64,000 nucleotides of DNA from Hofstenia miamia (Eukaryota; Xenacoelomorpha; Acoela), in the NCBI GenBank assembly GCA_004352715.1, contig SCFE01000006.1:2119217-2183216 (forward strand), in the 5' to 3' direction. The position numbers were made by a program, and so were the translations under genes. Within the stretch, counting starts at the first letter, position 1, and each line of letters starts with the position of its first letter. Below, piece by piece: positions 34,080 through 46,400 of this stretch. The notes below the pieces were generated by a model. That model was given only the letters and a program-made list of their open reading frames with translations. It made no database searches and was not told the DNA's origin.

Positions 34080-34930
34080 CTGCAATCTTTGGAATAATTG
34101 TGTGCGGTTTGGCGTGTTTCCTGATACTTATAAAAAGCAAATCTAATTCCAATCCTCAAATGTACTATTGCAGAAACAACAAATCTGTAACTTCTATTAT
34201 CACTAGATTACATAAAAAGCCATACATTTTACATACATAAACCTAATTTTAAATGAAATGAAAGACCACACGCAATTTGCTTAAAAGTCGAAACACAGTA
34301 CTATAGATTATTTTCTAACATTCGAATGGAAATTTTATGAATACATATCTTCAAATAAAATATGTGGTGTGCATGGCTAAAGCATCGACTTCCGAAAGCA
34401 TTTGAAAATGTTACTAAAGATATTTTAATAGAAAAATTTAAAAAAATATGCAAGGTGGGTCAATTACAAATATGGATATTTTCTTATCTTACGAATATAA
34501 CACTAACTAATTTGGAAATAGCAACCACTAGATTATATCCAAATCATCAATGGCTGCTCTCAAGGAAGACTAGACAGTCTAAATTATTTTAGAATTTTTT
34601 TTAACGATCTTAAAGAAAAGAATATTCAATCCATATGGATGAAATTCGCAGATGATTGCACAACAATTGTATCATTCTTCAAAAATCCTGGTAGCAATTT
34701 GGTAACATGAATTTGAAAATTTAAAGATACATATCTTTAAACATGGAAAAATCGTTCATAATTTCATGAGATATATCATGATTTTGTAATTTATGTAATT
34801 TCTATGACAAAGTACCATTTTTGAAATTACTTGGAATAATAATCCAGAATAATTTTAAATTTGAACATGTTCAACATCTTCTAAATTCCCTAAAAGATCT
34901 GAAATTATCTGGAGTTATTCAAAAAGAATT
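34080..34930 (+). mobile_element. Decayed LINE reverse-transcriptase fragment
   Basis: Plus-strand pieces in order: WNNCVRFGVFPDTYKKQI..IPILK near 34090-34165, KAFENVTKDILIEKFKKI near 34390-34447 with YLTN, FNDL near 34602, KFADDCTTIVSFF near 34638-34680 (catalytic FADD box), and FLKLLGIIIQNNFKFEHVQH near 34818-34877. The order and spacing are those of a non-LTR reverse transcriptase. Many stops. Confidence 0.75.
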
Positions 34931-34980
34931 AGACAAAGTTTTCAAGCTGAAGTAAAAAAATCATTAATCGAATATAGCAG

Positions 34981-34983
<3 letters not shown>

Positions 34984-35013
<30 letters not shown>
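34984..35013. repeat. (TA)n microsatellite
   Basis: About 15 TA units following the LINE fragment. Confidence 0.95.
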
Positions 35014-35014
<1 letters not shown>

Positions 35015-35088
35015 CTTCTGCAATTTTTGTATGTTTGGCTTTAATTAAAATAGTAAAGTTCTTCCTCTTAGGTGCATGTTCATGGCAN

Positions 35089-35918
35089 TCTAGTGGGCAT
35101 CTGCCCAAAGGGATCTCCCACATCCCATTTCACCATTCCATCTGATGCTTGAATGCCACTTTTCAGCTCAATCAAGATGCTTATGTGTACCCTACATTAG
35201 GCTCAGTGCTTACTCAAGAAATGACAAACTCAACTTAAATTACTTAAATATACTGGCTTTTCTAAATAAATTCTATTTGAACAACTTCTTAACCTACATT
35301 TATACTTACTACATGTATGGTCATTATATCAGTCAATTATAGGTCATGAATTTAGATCTAAAATAATATTAAGATAATTCCTAGGGTTTGGTTATCCAAC
35401 CATTTGTTGACAGTTAATTATCTGATACATGTGGAAAGGAAATGCTAGTCAGCTAATCAAGAGAAAACCCTTACACCTAACATAAGTGCACTTTGATGAT
35501 CTGGCACAGGGACCCTAGAATCGTTCCCTGTGATGAGATTTATATATATATATAACAATCAAGTTGACCAATGGTGAACATCTTGTGTAATGATTATTTA
35601 TATTTTATTGTTTTTGTTATATTTTATTCTTATTTCTTTATATGATGATTTTACGTTTTATTGCTTTGCCTGTAATTAGCGATGCCTAATTATACTTTAC
35701 TTTACTACTATTAGAAAAAGAATTTTTAAAAAACGATCAATAATGAAGGTGTGAGTGCATACAAATTGCTCAAAGTGGACGGCCAATATGGTTCATAGCG
35801 GTACAGGCTAGCAGTGGGAAAGCCCCTCTGCCCCCTCACTAGAGGAGGGATCTCTGGAGGGAATTTTTCCATTTTTATTCAAGAATTTTTTTGCTAAGGA
35901 TGCTATTCACTTTTTCAG
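35089..35918. other. Repeat-like sequence after an n join; possible LINE 3' end
   Basis: A single n at 35088 marks a join. The sequence from there to about 35710 ends in a CTTTA-type repeat (near 35693-35706), as some LINE 3' ends do, but no coding part identifies it. A GC-richer patch lies at about 35775-35860. Confidence 0.3.
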
Positions 35919-36905
35919 GGTGAAAAATCTCTGAAAGTTTGCTTTGAAATCAACAGCCAATCGGAATTGGGTTTATGCATAGAAAAAACGGCAAGCGGGG
36001 AAACCAAATTGTCAATTTGTGCACTCAATATTGATCAGATTTTAAAAATTCATTTTTTATTTAATTAATAAGAGTATTCGAATGAGCATGTAAAAATGAA
36101 TTCGGAAATCCCTTCAGTAGAAACCAAGAACTTGGGCTTTATGATTTAATTCATTTTAAAAAATTCCGAAATTTCCAACTAGTTCCTCTGCCAGAGTTCA
36201 TCCTAGGAACTTCGGACTAAGCCAAAAAATGCGCAGGTAAATAGTAAATAAAAAAATCTGATATTTTAGGCTTAAATTGGCAAATTAGTAGAATTGAATA
36301 AAACAGTTGCTATACTATCATTATTTAATGTTTATACCATTATATAGTACTTGTTTTATGTACATATAGTGTCGAGTTTACAAAAATATTATAATTTTAA
36401 TGTATTTATGAAACATATATCAAACAATACATTTACAAAAGTCAATTTAATACATTGTGTGTTGATTGCAAATTTTTATTTAATATAAACTTTTGAAACA
36501 TGCATGTTTACCGCACATCAAATTTTCCATAACTACAAAAAAATTTAACACAGTAAAAATAAATTACATAGCAACAGGCATGCATACAATCCCATTGGAA
36601 ATTAATTAAAGGAACTTCAGAAGAACATAATCTGATGATACAGTTTAACGGACAGTTTATACTGGATGCTACACATTTAGTTGGTGATATTAATTTAAAG
36701 AAAAAATTATAGGAATTTTTAACATATTTTTTAAAGATAATTTACTATCCTTTCTGCAGCCACTTTTCTACTTGGAAAGCAGACTGGCGACAGATTTGAT
36801 GAAGGTTTGATTATAAATTTTGTCGGGTTGGTTAAAGTTGGGTACCCGAAGCCGATGCCCATTTCTGATCTCAAGCAAGAAAAACTCTTTGAGGGACAAA
36901 TTTGA
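35919..36905 (+). other. Exon-like open segments, unassigned
   Basis: After the acceptor cactttttcag an open segment (35919-36065) begins GEKSLKVCFEINSQSELGLC. A second, near 36570-36710, includes EHNLMIQFNGQFILDATHLV. A third, after tcctttctgcag (36760-36905), includes LLGKQTGDRFDEGLIINFVG. They look more protein-like than random AT-rich frames and two sit directly behind good acceptors. I could not join them by phase or match a family. They may be parts of a host gene or an old repeat. Confidence 0.25.
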
Positions 36906-39439
36906 TAGACAGATTTTGAAAGTAGAGGCCTCTACAGATTTTGCAACTATAAACTTTGACTTCATACATCACCCGTTAACAGTGATTTTTCGAGCATATT
37001 TTAAATAGCCTTTAAGCAAAATTACCAATGAAGCTGATTAGAAGAACATGTTCCCTTACAAATTTTAGCATTGATAATTAAAAAGCCTTAGCACTTGCAT
37101 AAATACAGTAGTCGCCAATTTATAACTTCTGAACTTTAAGGATGTCAAGAAATATTTTTTGATATTGAATTTGATTCCGAAATTTACTAATGTGTTTGCG
37201 ATATACTTGCTTAATTGCATTTAGAATATATTATGTTTGTTATTGTTGATATATTAACTAAAATAGATGAATATCGCCTTAATCGGTTAGCGAAAACATT
37301 CAGAATTTGTCAATGTTTTAAATCTGGAACTGTTGTTGAAAATGGTAAATATTTGTACAAGCACAGCAAATTGTGATAAATAGTAGAAAAAAGCCTGCAG
37401 ATAAAAATCACATTAACAAATAATTTGTGGATGATCACACAACAATGAAATTGGACATTAATTTCATGTTCTCGCAAGCATTTTCTGCAGAGGAAAATAA
37501 ACGAATTCAGATGCATATACAAAAATTAAATGTGCTTAAACCTATTTGATCATTATAATTGAAAAAATTTCAAAATTGAAGACAACTTTAATTCGAAATG
37601 TACAATTACAGAATATTGCATTTCTATCTACAAACAACCCAAGATCAAATTAATGGGAATGCACCTAGAATTATGATTTTGTTCGTAAATTTATGTTCAC
37701 TAAATTTGTACATGCAAATATATATTACTGCGTATATTTGAATAATTTACAAACTACTTTTTACTTCAGAGAGTACCGAACTGAAGGTTTCGATATGATA
37801 TAGTTATAGTTGTTATAAGAGGTGTCAGTCAAAGTGTTCGACAGTCAAAGTGTTCGAAATCAACATAGCGTTCATAAATAAAAACTTAATGCCTAAATTT
37901 ATTGTTCTAGTTAACATTCAAACAGCTTAAATATTATATGAATAACGTATTTTAATGTGAAAGTTGAAACATCATGACAAAAGCGCTATAAGTATAGTAG
38001 TACTGAGTTTTTGTTATTAATGGCAACATTTNACTTCTGTCAGCACCATTTCTACTGATTTGTGGAACTTTTGTGATGGTGCATCAATTTTTATCTCTGC
38101 AGCTTTCCTCTACTTTTTGTTGCAACTTCATATTCCTCCAAATCGTTTGGATTTGTTGTAAATGATCCTGTTGTTGCATAAGGCTGCACTTTATAAACAA
38201 TGTGTTTGCTTTTTCAATTCCTTCCATGTCCATTGTCATCTCTATTGTTTTTGTTTGCCTGTAAAGATCGATTGTGATGCATGGGTCTACCATGATTTGG
38301 TAGATTTCCGCCCAATAATCTATCTGTAATTCAAGGCGTATTAGCTCTGGGATCATTGTGTTCTTATTTGTTTTCTCCCATGGGAAGATGTTTTCACCTA
38401 AANGTTCGACAGTCAAAGTGTTCGAAATCAACATAGCGTTCATAAATAAAAACTTAATGCCTAAATTTATTGTTCTAGTTAACATTCAAACAGCTTAAAT
38501 ATTATATGAATAACGTATTTTAATGTGAAAGTTGAAACATCATGACAAAAGCGCTATAAGTATAGTAGTACTGAGTTTTTGTTATTAATGGCAACATTTG
38601 ACAATCACGAAGAATTTGCTGAGATAATTCGAATATTATTTGCAAAATATTGTTATGAATTAAAAGTTGATGTTATTTTATCTTGTGTAAATTATGATAT
38701 TTAAAAAAATAATGTCTTTTATCGTGTTTCGAACACTTTGATATGAACCGTTATAAGATAGTCATATAATGCGAAAAATCGTGTCGGTCGAATATTTCTT
38801 TAAGTGAAACTTCTTTTGTCGCAAATAGCCCGAATGCAAGAGTATTGAATATGCTACAAGAAATTAGTAGTGAATTTGATTATATTTTTAGGTTAGCCTA
38901 CCTTATATTTGAATTGTATCAGCTGTAAGAAATGATTCAAGCACATTGGAAATAGTAATTACTACATTTCATGGGTAGTTTATAGAAATACATAAAAGCT
39001 TTAAATTCGAAGTGTGTAGAATTATATTTTGGTAAAGGAAATGTATAACTTAACATTGTCGTCAACGACAACGGTACCTTAAACAGAGAACCAGCTAAAC
39101 TCATCCAATACTTTTTCAGAGGGGAACTCAAAGTGACATTTTGGCAGATATTGCAATGCATTTTATTTTTCAGTCAGTTTCTACATTTACAATGTAATGC
39201 AGCTATCTGATTTTGCAATATAAAAATGGAATAAATTAGTTGTTTTCTTTGTAGATATCATTCTTGTATCTCAACAATCGCGCTATTAATTTGTTCTATT
39301 TTTCTAGGCGAACAACTCTTTTTAATATAACCTAATTAAATTTGGAAGAATTGTTTTGTCTAAATATATTTATATGACTTGGTTTCTACTTGTAATTCTA
39401 ATTCTAATCTACAAAAAAATATAAATGTACGTTAACTCC
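36906..39439. other. Intergenic; contains a duplicated block around an orphan insert
   Basis: 37836-38031 is repeated at 38404-38599; between them, bounded by n at 38032 and 38403, lies an unrelated 370-bp block. No host gene seen. Confidence 0.5.
38033..38402 (-). other. Orphan 370-bp block bounded by n, open on the minus strand
   Basis: One minus-strand frame stays open from the n at 38403 to a stop near 38082, about 106 codons. It starts LGENIFPWEKTNKNTMIPEL and later reads DYWAEIYQIMVDPCI and KLQQKVEESCRDKN. Its base composition is less AT-rich than the flanks. It sits between two copies of the same 196-bp host sequence, so it was probably inserted by the assembler from elsewhere. I do not recognise the protein. 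Confidence 0.5.
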
Positions 39440-39459
39440 TGTCACTAGCATCACAGGTA

Positions 39460-41651
39460 AAGCTATTTCCAAATCTTTTAATTGGAACTCTTTTGTCCAC
39501 GCGGCTCATGATTTACTTGACCTCTGCCTGGTTGCTTTATCTCCTTTTATAACAGTTGGTACTCGTTATTTACCCACTCTATTGAATCGTCGTGCACTGG
39601 CAAACGGCGCAAAAGACAGCAATATCCTTTCTATTTTTCCTCCCACACTATGCATCTTATTAACAAGCATGAAACGGAAAAGCGCAGGATGGCTAAGAGC
39701 TCCAATCGTGATTCAGGTTTGCTAAATCGTCTTCAGATCGATCTGTCCAATTCCATGGAACTCGATAAGGCTGTGCTCTTCAGTTCCATTAGCTGTTATT
39801 CCACCAATGACTGCTCCAGGCTTCTGAAGCAAGTCAACGGTACTTCGTCTTATCCTGGTTGCATTTGTTGGAATAGTCGTGTTGCTACAACTGACCAAGA
39901 AAAAGCCGATGTTTTCAACGACTACTTCTCCTCTGTGTTCACTTCTCGCTGCGAATTTGTTCCCTATGTTCCTGTGGCCGTTGCTCCTACTGTTTGTCTT
40001 GATGACTTCTCTTTCAGTGTTCTTGAAGTCGAGGGTCTGCTTGCCACTTGCAGTGACAGCACTAGTACTGCCAGTGATGATGTCCCCCCTTTCTTTCTTC
40101 GTTATGGCGCTAAAGTTATTGCCCCCGCTGTTCACCTCTTATTCACTTGTATCAGTTATTCATTTATTTGGCCTAATAATTGGAAATGTGCTTTTGTTGA
40201 TCCTTTGTTCAAAGAAGGCGACAAGTACTCTGCTCGGAATTATTGTCCAATAAGCAAGCTTCCCAAACTTTACCTAATATTGGAGCGTTTACTCTTTAAT
40301 TTTATATATGCTAGAGTAAATCGAAAATTTACAAAAATCAACATGGCTTTATGTCTAAACGGTCTACTACTACCCAGCTTTTGGATTTTGTTGAGCGCGT
40401 TTATGAAGGCCGCGATGGCAATCTGGACATTAGCTGCCTTTATTTTGACTTCCAAAAAGCTTTCGATTCTGTATCGCATTCCAGACTACTCTACAAGTTA
40501 TCTGAGTTGGGCTTTGATGAGAAGTTTGTCGCACTTATTGGTTCTTACCTCAGCAACCGCATCCAACGTGTGAAAATTGGCAGCTCGTTGTCTCGTCCCG
40601 GCGTTGTCAGCAGTGGAGTCCCTCAAGGGAGTGTTTTGGGGCCGCTGTTGTTCCTTCTATTTGTTAATGATTTACCTGAAGTAGTTGATTTTACGCTTCC
40701 TTATCTTTTCGCGGACGACTGTAAACTTCTTGCCATAAACTGTGCAAGCTGCAACGTCCAGATAGACATCGATCGCTTTGTCAAATGGTCAGCAGATAAC
40801 GGCCTCAAATTTCACCCTGAAAAAACTAATTTGATCAATTTTTCGGGCCAAGTCCCTTCGCTACATCTTTCAGGCTCTGAAATTGTTCCTGTGACTGAGA
40901 TGAAAGATTTGGGCGTCTTTATTAACCATAACCTGAATTGGACCTTTCACATTACCAGTAAGCTTGCCAAAAGCATTCGTGTCTTATACTATCTGAGAAG
41001 AAATGTACCGTTCAATGTACCGCAGACATCGAAGCTGAATCTTTATCGTTCCTGTGTGCTTAGCGTACTTTTATACAACTCACAGATTTGGAGTCCATCT
41101 ATTACTTGTTTACGGAAGCTCGAAAATTTCAACCGAAAATGCCTAAATTGGGTCTCAGGCTGCAAGTCGTACAGTGATTCTCTTCTGAAAACCAGTACTT
41201 TGCCGATTTGCTATGACTTGGTTTATAGAGATATTACTATGTTCTTCAAACTTCTGAATGGTTTTTACGATACTGATCCATTTGAGTTCATATCTTACCG
41301 CTCCCATCGTGTTGACTTACGATCAGCTTCCGTTTGCTATTTTACTGCTAAACCTTCAAGAAAGTTCAGTAATGACCGGTCATATTACCAGAGGACTGTC
41401 GTAATGGCTAACTATTTCCTTTCAACGGGGTATCAGCTTCACTGGGTCACTAGAGAAGTTCAAAACCGACGTTAGAGAACATCTGCGTATATTGACTTCA
41501 ACCGCTTCAACATCGACAACTCGTGCACCTTCTATTTGGAGTGTCATAATTCTTGTTGTCGAACTTAATTTCTTTTCTTTTTTTGTACACATAGATAAAA
41601 ATCCCTATATACAAAGGGTAATTAAGCCTTTTTGTTGTTGTTGTTGTTGTT
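39460..41651 (+). mobile_element. CR1/Jockey-type LINE, 5'-truncated, nearly intact reverse transcriptase
   Basis: Two long plus-strand frames. 39650-40573 carries the RT N-terminal part (FNDYFSSVFTSR, NWKCAFVDPLFKEGDKYSAR, SKLPKLYLILERLL). A one-base shift near 40335 moves to a clean 374-codon frame (40351-41475) with YFDFQKAFDSVSHSRLLYKL, SSGVPQGSVLGPLLFLLFVN, the catalytic LFADDCKL, and the tail RNVPFNVPQTSKLNLYRSCV. The 3' end has (TTG)n at 41631-41650. No endonuclease domain lies upstream, so it is 5'-truncated. It is the youngest-looking LINE here. Confidence 0.92.
41631..41650 (+). repeat. (TTG)n tail of the LINE
   Basis: Short simple repeat ending the element, as in CR1/Jockey-type 3' ends. 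Confidence 0.85.
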
Positions 41652-42009
41652 AACGACTCTGTTAAAGATTCAGGGAGAAGATTTATTAACTGAAACAGGC
41701 TGTTTAGAAAGTATGACTTTCAAGTTGCTTTGGAATTTGTACTAGAATAATTGGAACAACCTCGACCAATATTTTCAGTAAAGTATATGAAATAGAGCAA
41801 TTATTACGTGAGTCCTTCATGACATTAAAACTCTTTCTTATGTTTATCTGCTCTCTAAAAAATCAAAGTGAGGTAGGCAAGATCCTGCATTAACACTTGA
41901 ACTGATGTCCACCAATTAAATATCATATTTGATTTCATTAGGTCTTTATCGATCGGATTTGCTCGTCTAAAAATCATGATATTAGCAATGTGAACCAGTC
42001 GTCAATTTT

Positions 42010-42500
42010 TTTCTACTTGGTATGATAGTTATTATCCTTATCTTGAATATTGCAATGCAGCTTTCTGTTTTGTCTGTATTCTGGACACAGCCATGAAATG
42101 AGAGATTATGCGTTTTCTCGCGATGATGTGTGCACTTGGAAAAGTGGTCGACCAGGAAAACTTGATGTTCATTTCATCTGTTCACATCTGTGCTCATAAA
42201 GATTGCATTTCCTTTCAAAATGTAAAAGACCACGTTGCTATACTTATTGATTCTAGAAGTAAGAGTTTAGTTATTGTTTAAGAACGGATCGCAGAGACAA
42301 ATCCAATAGTAAGCACATTACTTAATACTGCACTGACCATTGCTTCAAATGGGATTGCTTTTCAGGATCGTGATAGATTGTCAAGTAATTTGCTTGTCCT
42401 AGACTTAGAAGTGAGTAGATAACAATGATAAAGCGCCATTTTATATGAAGTATTTAATCAGCGAACACCAGAATGAGCTTATTTCACTTTCGGCAGGCCA
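42010..42500 (+). pseudogene. hAT-like transposase N-terminal fragment (SCAND3/ZMYM type)
   Basis: Plus-strand reading YPYLEYCNAAFCFVC matches the TTF-type zinc-finger start (AAFC..C). CAHKDCISFQN resembles the H.SH..A step. ERIAETNPIVSTLLNTALTI..NGIAFQDRD matches the Q.....R..L..LL....F...QGI.LRGHRD block. Frames are broken. Weak but ordered matches. Confidence 0.45.
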
Positions 42501-43441
42501 ATTTGTATTTACATGATGAAATTGAAGATTTTGTAAGTTTTGGTATTATGGCAGATAAAACTCCCAATATCTTCATGTAGATCATTTATGCTTAGTCATC
42601 TGTTATGTTTTAGATATTGTACCAAATGTTCTATCATTGTTTTTCAAGTAGCCTCATGATCAAATATACATGTCTTGCATGTCATCTTTGCATATTTGGG
42701 TAAATATTATATGGGTTATTAATATTGAATCTTACATGTAGTAGGTTTTAGAAGAAACAGACTATCCTAGTTGCTACTCTTGTAGGGTCAGAAATTTTGT
42801 TGGTGCTTCCCCTCATATTTTTTCACGCTGGGCCTCTGACATTAGATCTACTAGACAAACATAATTACTTTATAATATATCTTCTATACAGATAATTATT
42901 CCTATTAGTAATATAACTTTCGATCTTGTTAGGTTCGTCTTACTCGATGGCATCTTAGCGTCCGCCTTGAAATATTTGAAATTAATTTGGAAAAATTTGA
43001 CATCCAAATACCAACCGATATCAGTTGTTGTAAACGGTACTTAGTAATTAGCAATTATTGAAAGCTAATATGAGGATAGTATTATTTTTTTGTTAATCTA
43101 TTTAGCATCAAATCCAGTAACATTGTAAAATATTATGCTCGAGAAAATATTAATAAATGATAAAATATCGAATGTCATGTTAAGTACACAGATTTTTATT
43201 GCTTTGTCATTTTGTATAGAATGTTTGTTTAAACTGACATTTTAATGTCGACTGTGACATTCTTATTCGCTCTGATGAAAACTTTGCACATAGATTATTC
43301 ACTCTCTGGATTATTTTTTGTCATGTATTAAAAAAAATGTTTTTTTTTAGCAAAAATGCCCAATCGAACAGCCACTAAACTTACATTTTAATTTAGCAGT
43401 ATTGTTCTTAAATATTTTTCAATAGCTTTAATGTTTTAGTT

Positions 43442-43498
43442 ATGAAACCCGGCTCTTCATTAGATTCTAATTCATCTAACAAATGCGATTTCGACAAT
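43442..43498 (+). CDS. Unknown gene, exon 1
   Basis: ATG two bases after the acceptor-like gttttag, 19 codons, AAT|gtaagt in phase 0. The nearby acceptor means it might be a second exon with a 5' UTR leader or a trans-spliced start. Confidence 0.5.
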
Positions 43499-46400
43499 GT
43501 AAGTTGCTTGTTTATCGATATTATTTAATTCTGATTTAGTCGACGCCATTTTTAAATGAAGGAGCTGCTGAAAACATTGTTCATTCGGATTTTAGAACCG
43601 GTAATTTTCAAAGATATTTATAAAGTGTATATAATTAAGATCTTAACTACCTATCTGGGTGTTTATCTAGTATTTGCATAATTTGTTTAATATGTTGAGG
43701 GATTTCATGAGCTCCAATTTCAATGTCATTGATTTATGAATTGCAGTGGTTTTGGAAATCTAATTACAATTGTACATTTAAAAGTTTTTCTACGCCTCGT
43801 TATTTAATTATTCGGAGTTTCTCATGTCAAACCAATTTTCAAGACCCTCCTATGGAATTTCTGTGGCTTTGAGTATAAAAATGTCCAACAAGGTGTTGAC
43901 TTCATTTTCGTTAGTAAACTGACGACAACGAACACAGGTATTGAGGGAGTTGGGCTAAAGACTTCCCATGTAAATTCGTGTAACAGGTAACCCAAATAAC
44001 GCATCTCAGTTCGAAGTCAATAAAATTTGTAGATGCTCACAGCATAGGGTAAAAGAATTTGTTTCTTGGTAACAATTCTCGATGAATAACTCCCTTCGAA
44101 TTCCAGCGGATGCAAAGCTTACTTGGCATGGGTGAAAGTTAACCTCAGGTGCCGTGCTGAGATTGACCCAATACCATTTACAGAATGTATTTTTTCAGAC
44201 GTTATAGTTATTTGCTGCAAGACCTTCGTTCTCGAATAAGACAAGAGGAACTGAACAGCTTTAATGTGTCTGATATGGGCATGTGCAATCAGTCGATGTA
44301 TAGCCTATGTTTCCAATTTCGTCATTTTCGCATAGCCCGGTGGTCGTATGACTGATGTCGAGTTGGTATGGCCGGTAGGCGAAAAGTCGCTCATTTCGTG
44401 AACATTAATACCATCTCACCTTAAAATTTTACAAAGGTCCACGAGCATTCCTTCCAACTTAATATTTCTGTGCAATCATATAGTATATTTTACAATGATT
44501 TCTTTGTTTTAACTTTTAAAATTTAATTTTTTTCGTTTATGCATTAAACATTTATGTATTCACCAATTGTTGGTCGATTTAAATCACTCGATTTAAATCA
44601 TTGATTTAAATCGGATTTAAATCATGATTTAAATCAAAGCACATTATTAGTTCAATTATCGATTTAAATCAAGTACACTAATAGAGATACGAGTAGTGTA
44701 TTCTAATTGTTTTGAAGTCATAGTCTTAATATTGGAATGAATTGGCAAGCTCTGAATTTATTGTTCTGCATGTTTTTTATCTTCAGTTTATTTAAAATTG
44801 ATTAAATTATTGTATTTCAAAAATAGTAGTATCAAAAGGATTTCTAATATTTACTACCTTGGAAGATTGTATGGGCAAAATTAAAATTTAGATAAAAAAT
44901 CCGATTTAAATCAAAAAAATCCGATTTTTTGATTTTTTAAATTTAAATCGGATTTTTTTGATTTTTTAAATTTAAATCGGGTTTTTTCCCAACACTGGTA
45001 TTAACCCTATTCCTATAGGGGGATTTCACCCCAACCTCCAAACTTTGGGCAGTTTCTAATATTAGATGATATGTAATTGTAAGACCTTCGCATGTCTGAC
45101 TAAACTATATATTGTCTCATTTTGCCAAAAAGAAATTTTATTTATTATTTTGGACTGATGATGTCATTTTCAAGTAACTCAATTTGTGACAATTAAGAAT
45201 AAAATTAAGTGCCTGTATATGTTATACTGTTGGAAAGGTAGTCCACCTGGGTTGAGGTAACGCGAACCTTAAACCGACTTCCTGTGATTTCTTTACATTT
45301 TGGTCACATAATCGAATTCTGATTTCATTTTTCATATTGACTAAATTTTGAAATGTTAAAAAATATTTCAAGGACCCACGGATCGTATAGCTTTAGAATG
45401 AGCTACAAACCATGCAATCAACACTAACAAAATATTTTTGCAAATGAATTCAGAACAGAACAAAGTTGCTTTACTGTGCAAAACGAGACATTTTTTTGCG
45501 GTTTTGAATTGTTCAACTGATTTTAACTAATTAGGGTCAATGAATATTAATGATTGCTTATTGGTTTCCTTTTTTGCGCTGCAGTTGAAGACAATCTAAC
45601 ATGAATATTATCAGTATTGGTTTGTAGCGCGCAGCAGTTTGTCATACATCTGTACGTACACTATGCAAGTATATAGACGTGTGGCATGCTAGTCATTCAC
45701 CCGACCAATGAAACAATTGTTAATCCCAATCCTCAAAAAATTTTTGGACGCAATATTTTTAGTTAAATTAATTGATACAACAGTGACATCCTTCTTTGGT
45801 ATTCATGCAACGTCATATTAATTAAAAATCCAATCTTGTAACACTATGCCTGTTTTCCACAAAAAATCTATGGCATTATTATTGACTTTAAATAATTTGA
45901 GGTCTTTCTTTTTTATTTTGTAGAATTTGAGCATTTTCCAAATAACACCCATAAATCGTTTATCCGAAGCTATAATGTAAAACCACCTGACACGCAATGT
46001 AATGCTAAAAATATCTTAGATACAAATCATTACTCACTACACAAGGTGTCTTCTGACTTACTAATTTGCTCAAAAATTGTTGGTTTTGAAGAATAATTTT
46101 TAAAGTTATATTTATTAACAATTCTTGTTTAGATTTTGGTGATTTGTTTGATGATGATGATCTCACATGAAATCGTTTGATATCTTTTATCGTTTCTGAA
46201 TTTCAACTTATAAATAAATGTTCGGATATTTGACTAGTTTGTAGTGTGATAGTATTGAAGCTGGAAGTAACTAGATGAAAAGATTTTGAATTGTTTCTCT
46301 TTTTAAGATTTAGTAGATAGAGACAAATAATTTTTATCACTTAGTTGATAGTCTGTAAATTTCCTGTATTTAATTATGAAATTAATATTCCATATTGTCT

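Noticed and set aside
39722-40479. Minus-strand frames under the LINE
   Set aside because: Shadows of the plus-strand reverse transcriptase.
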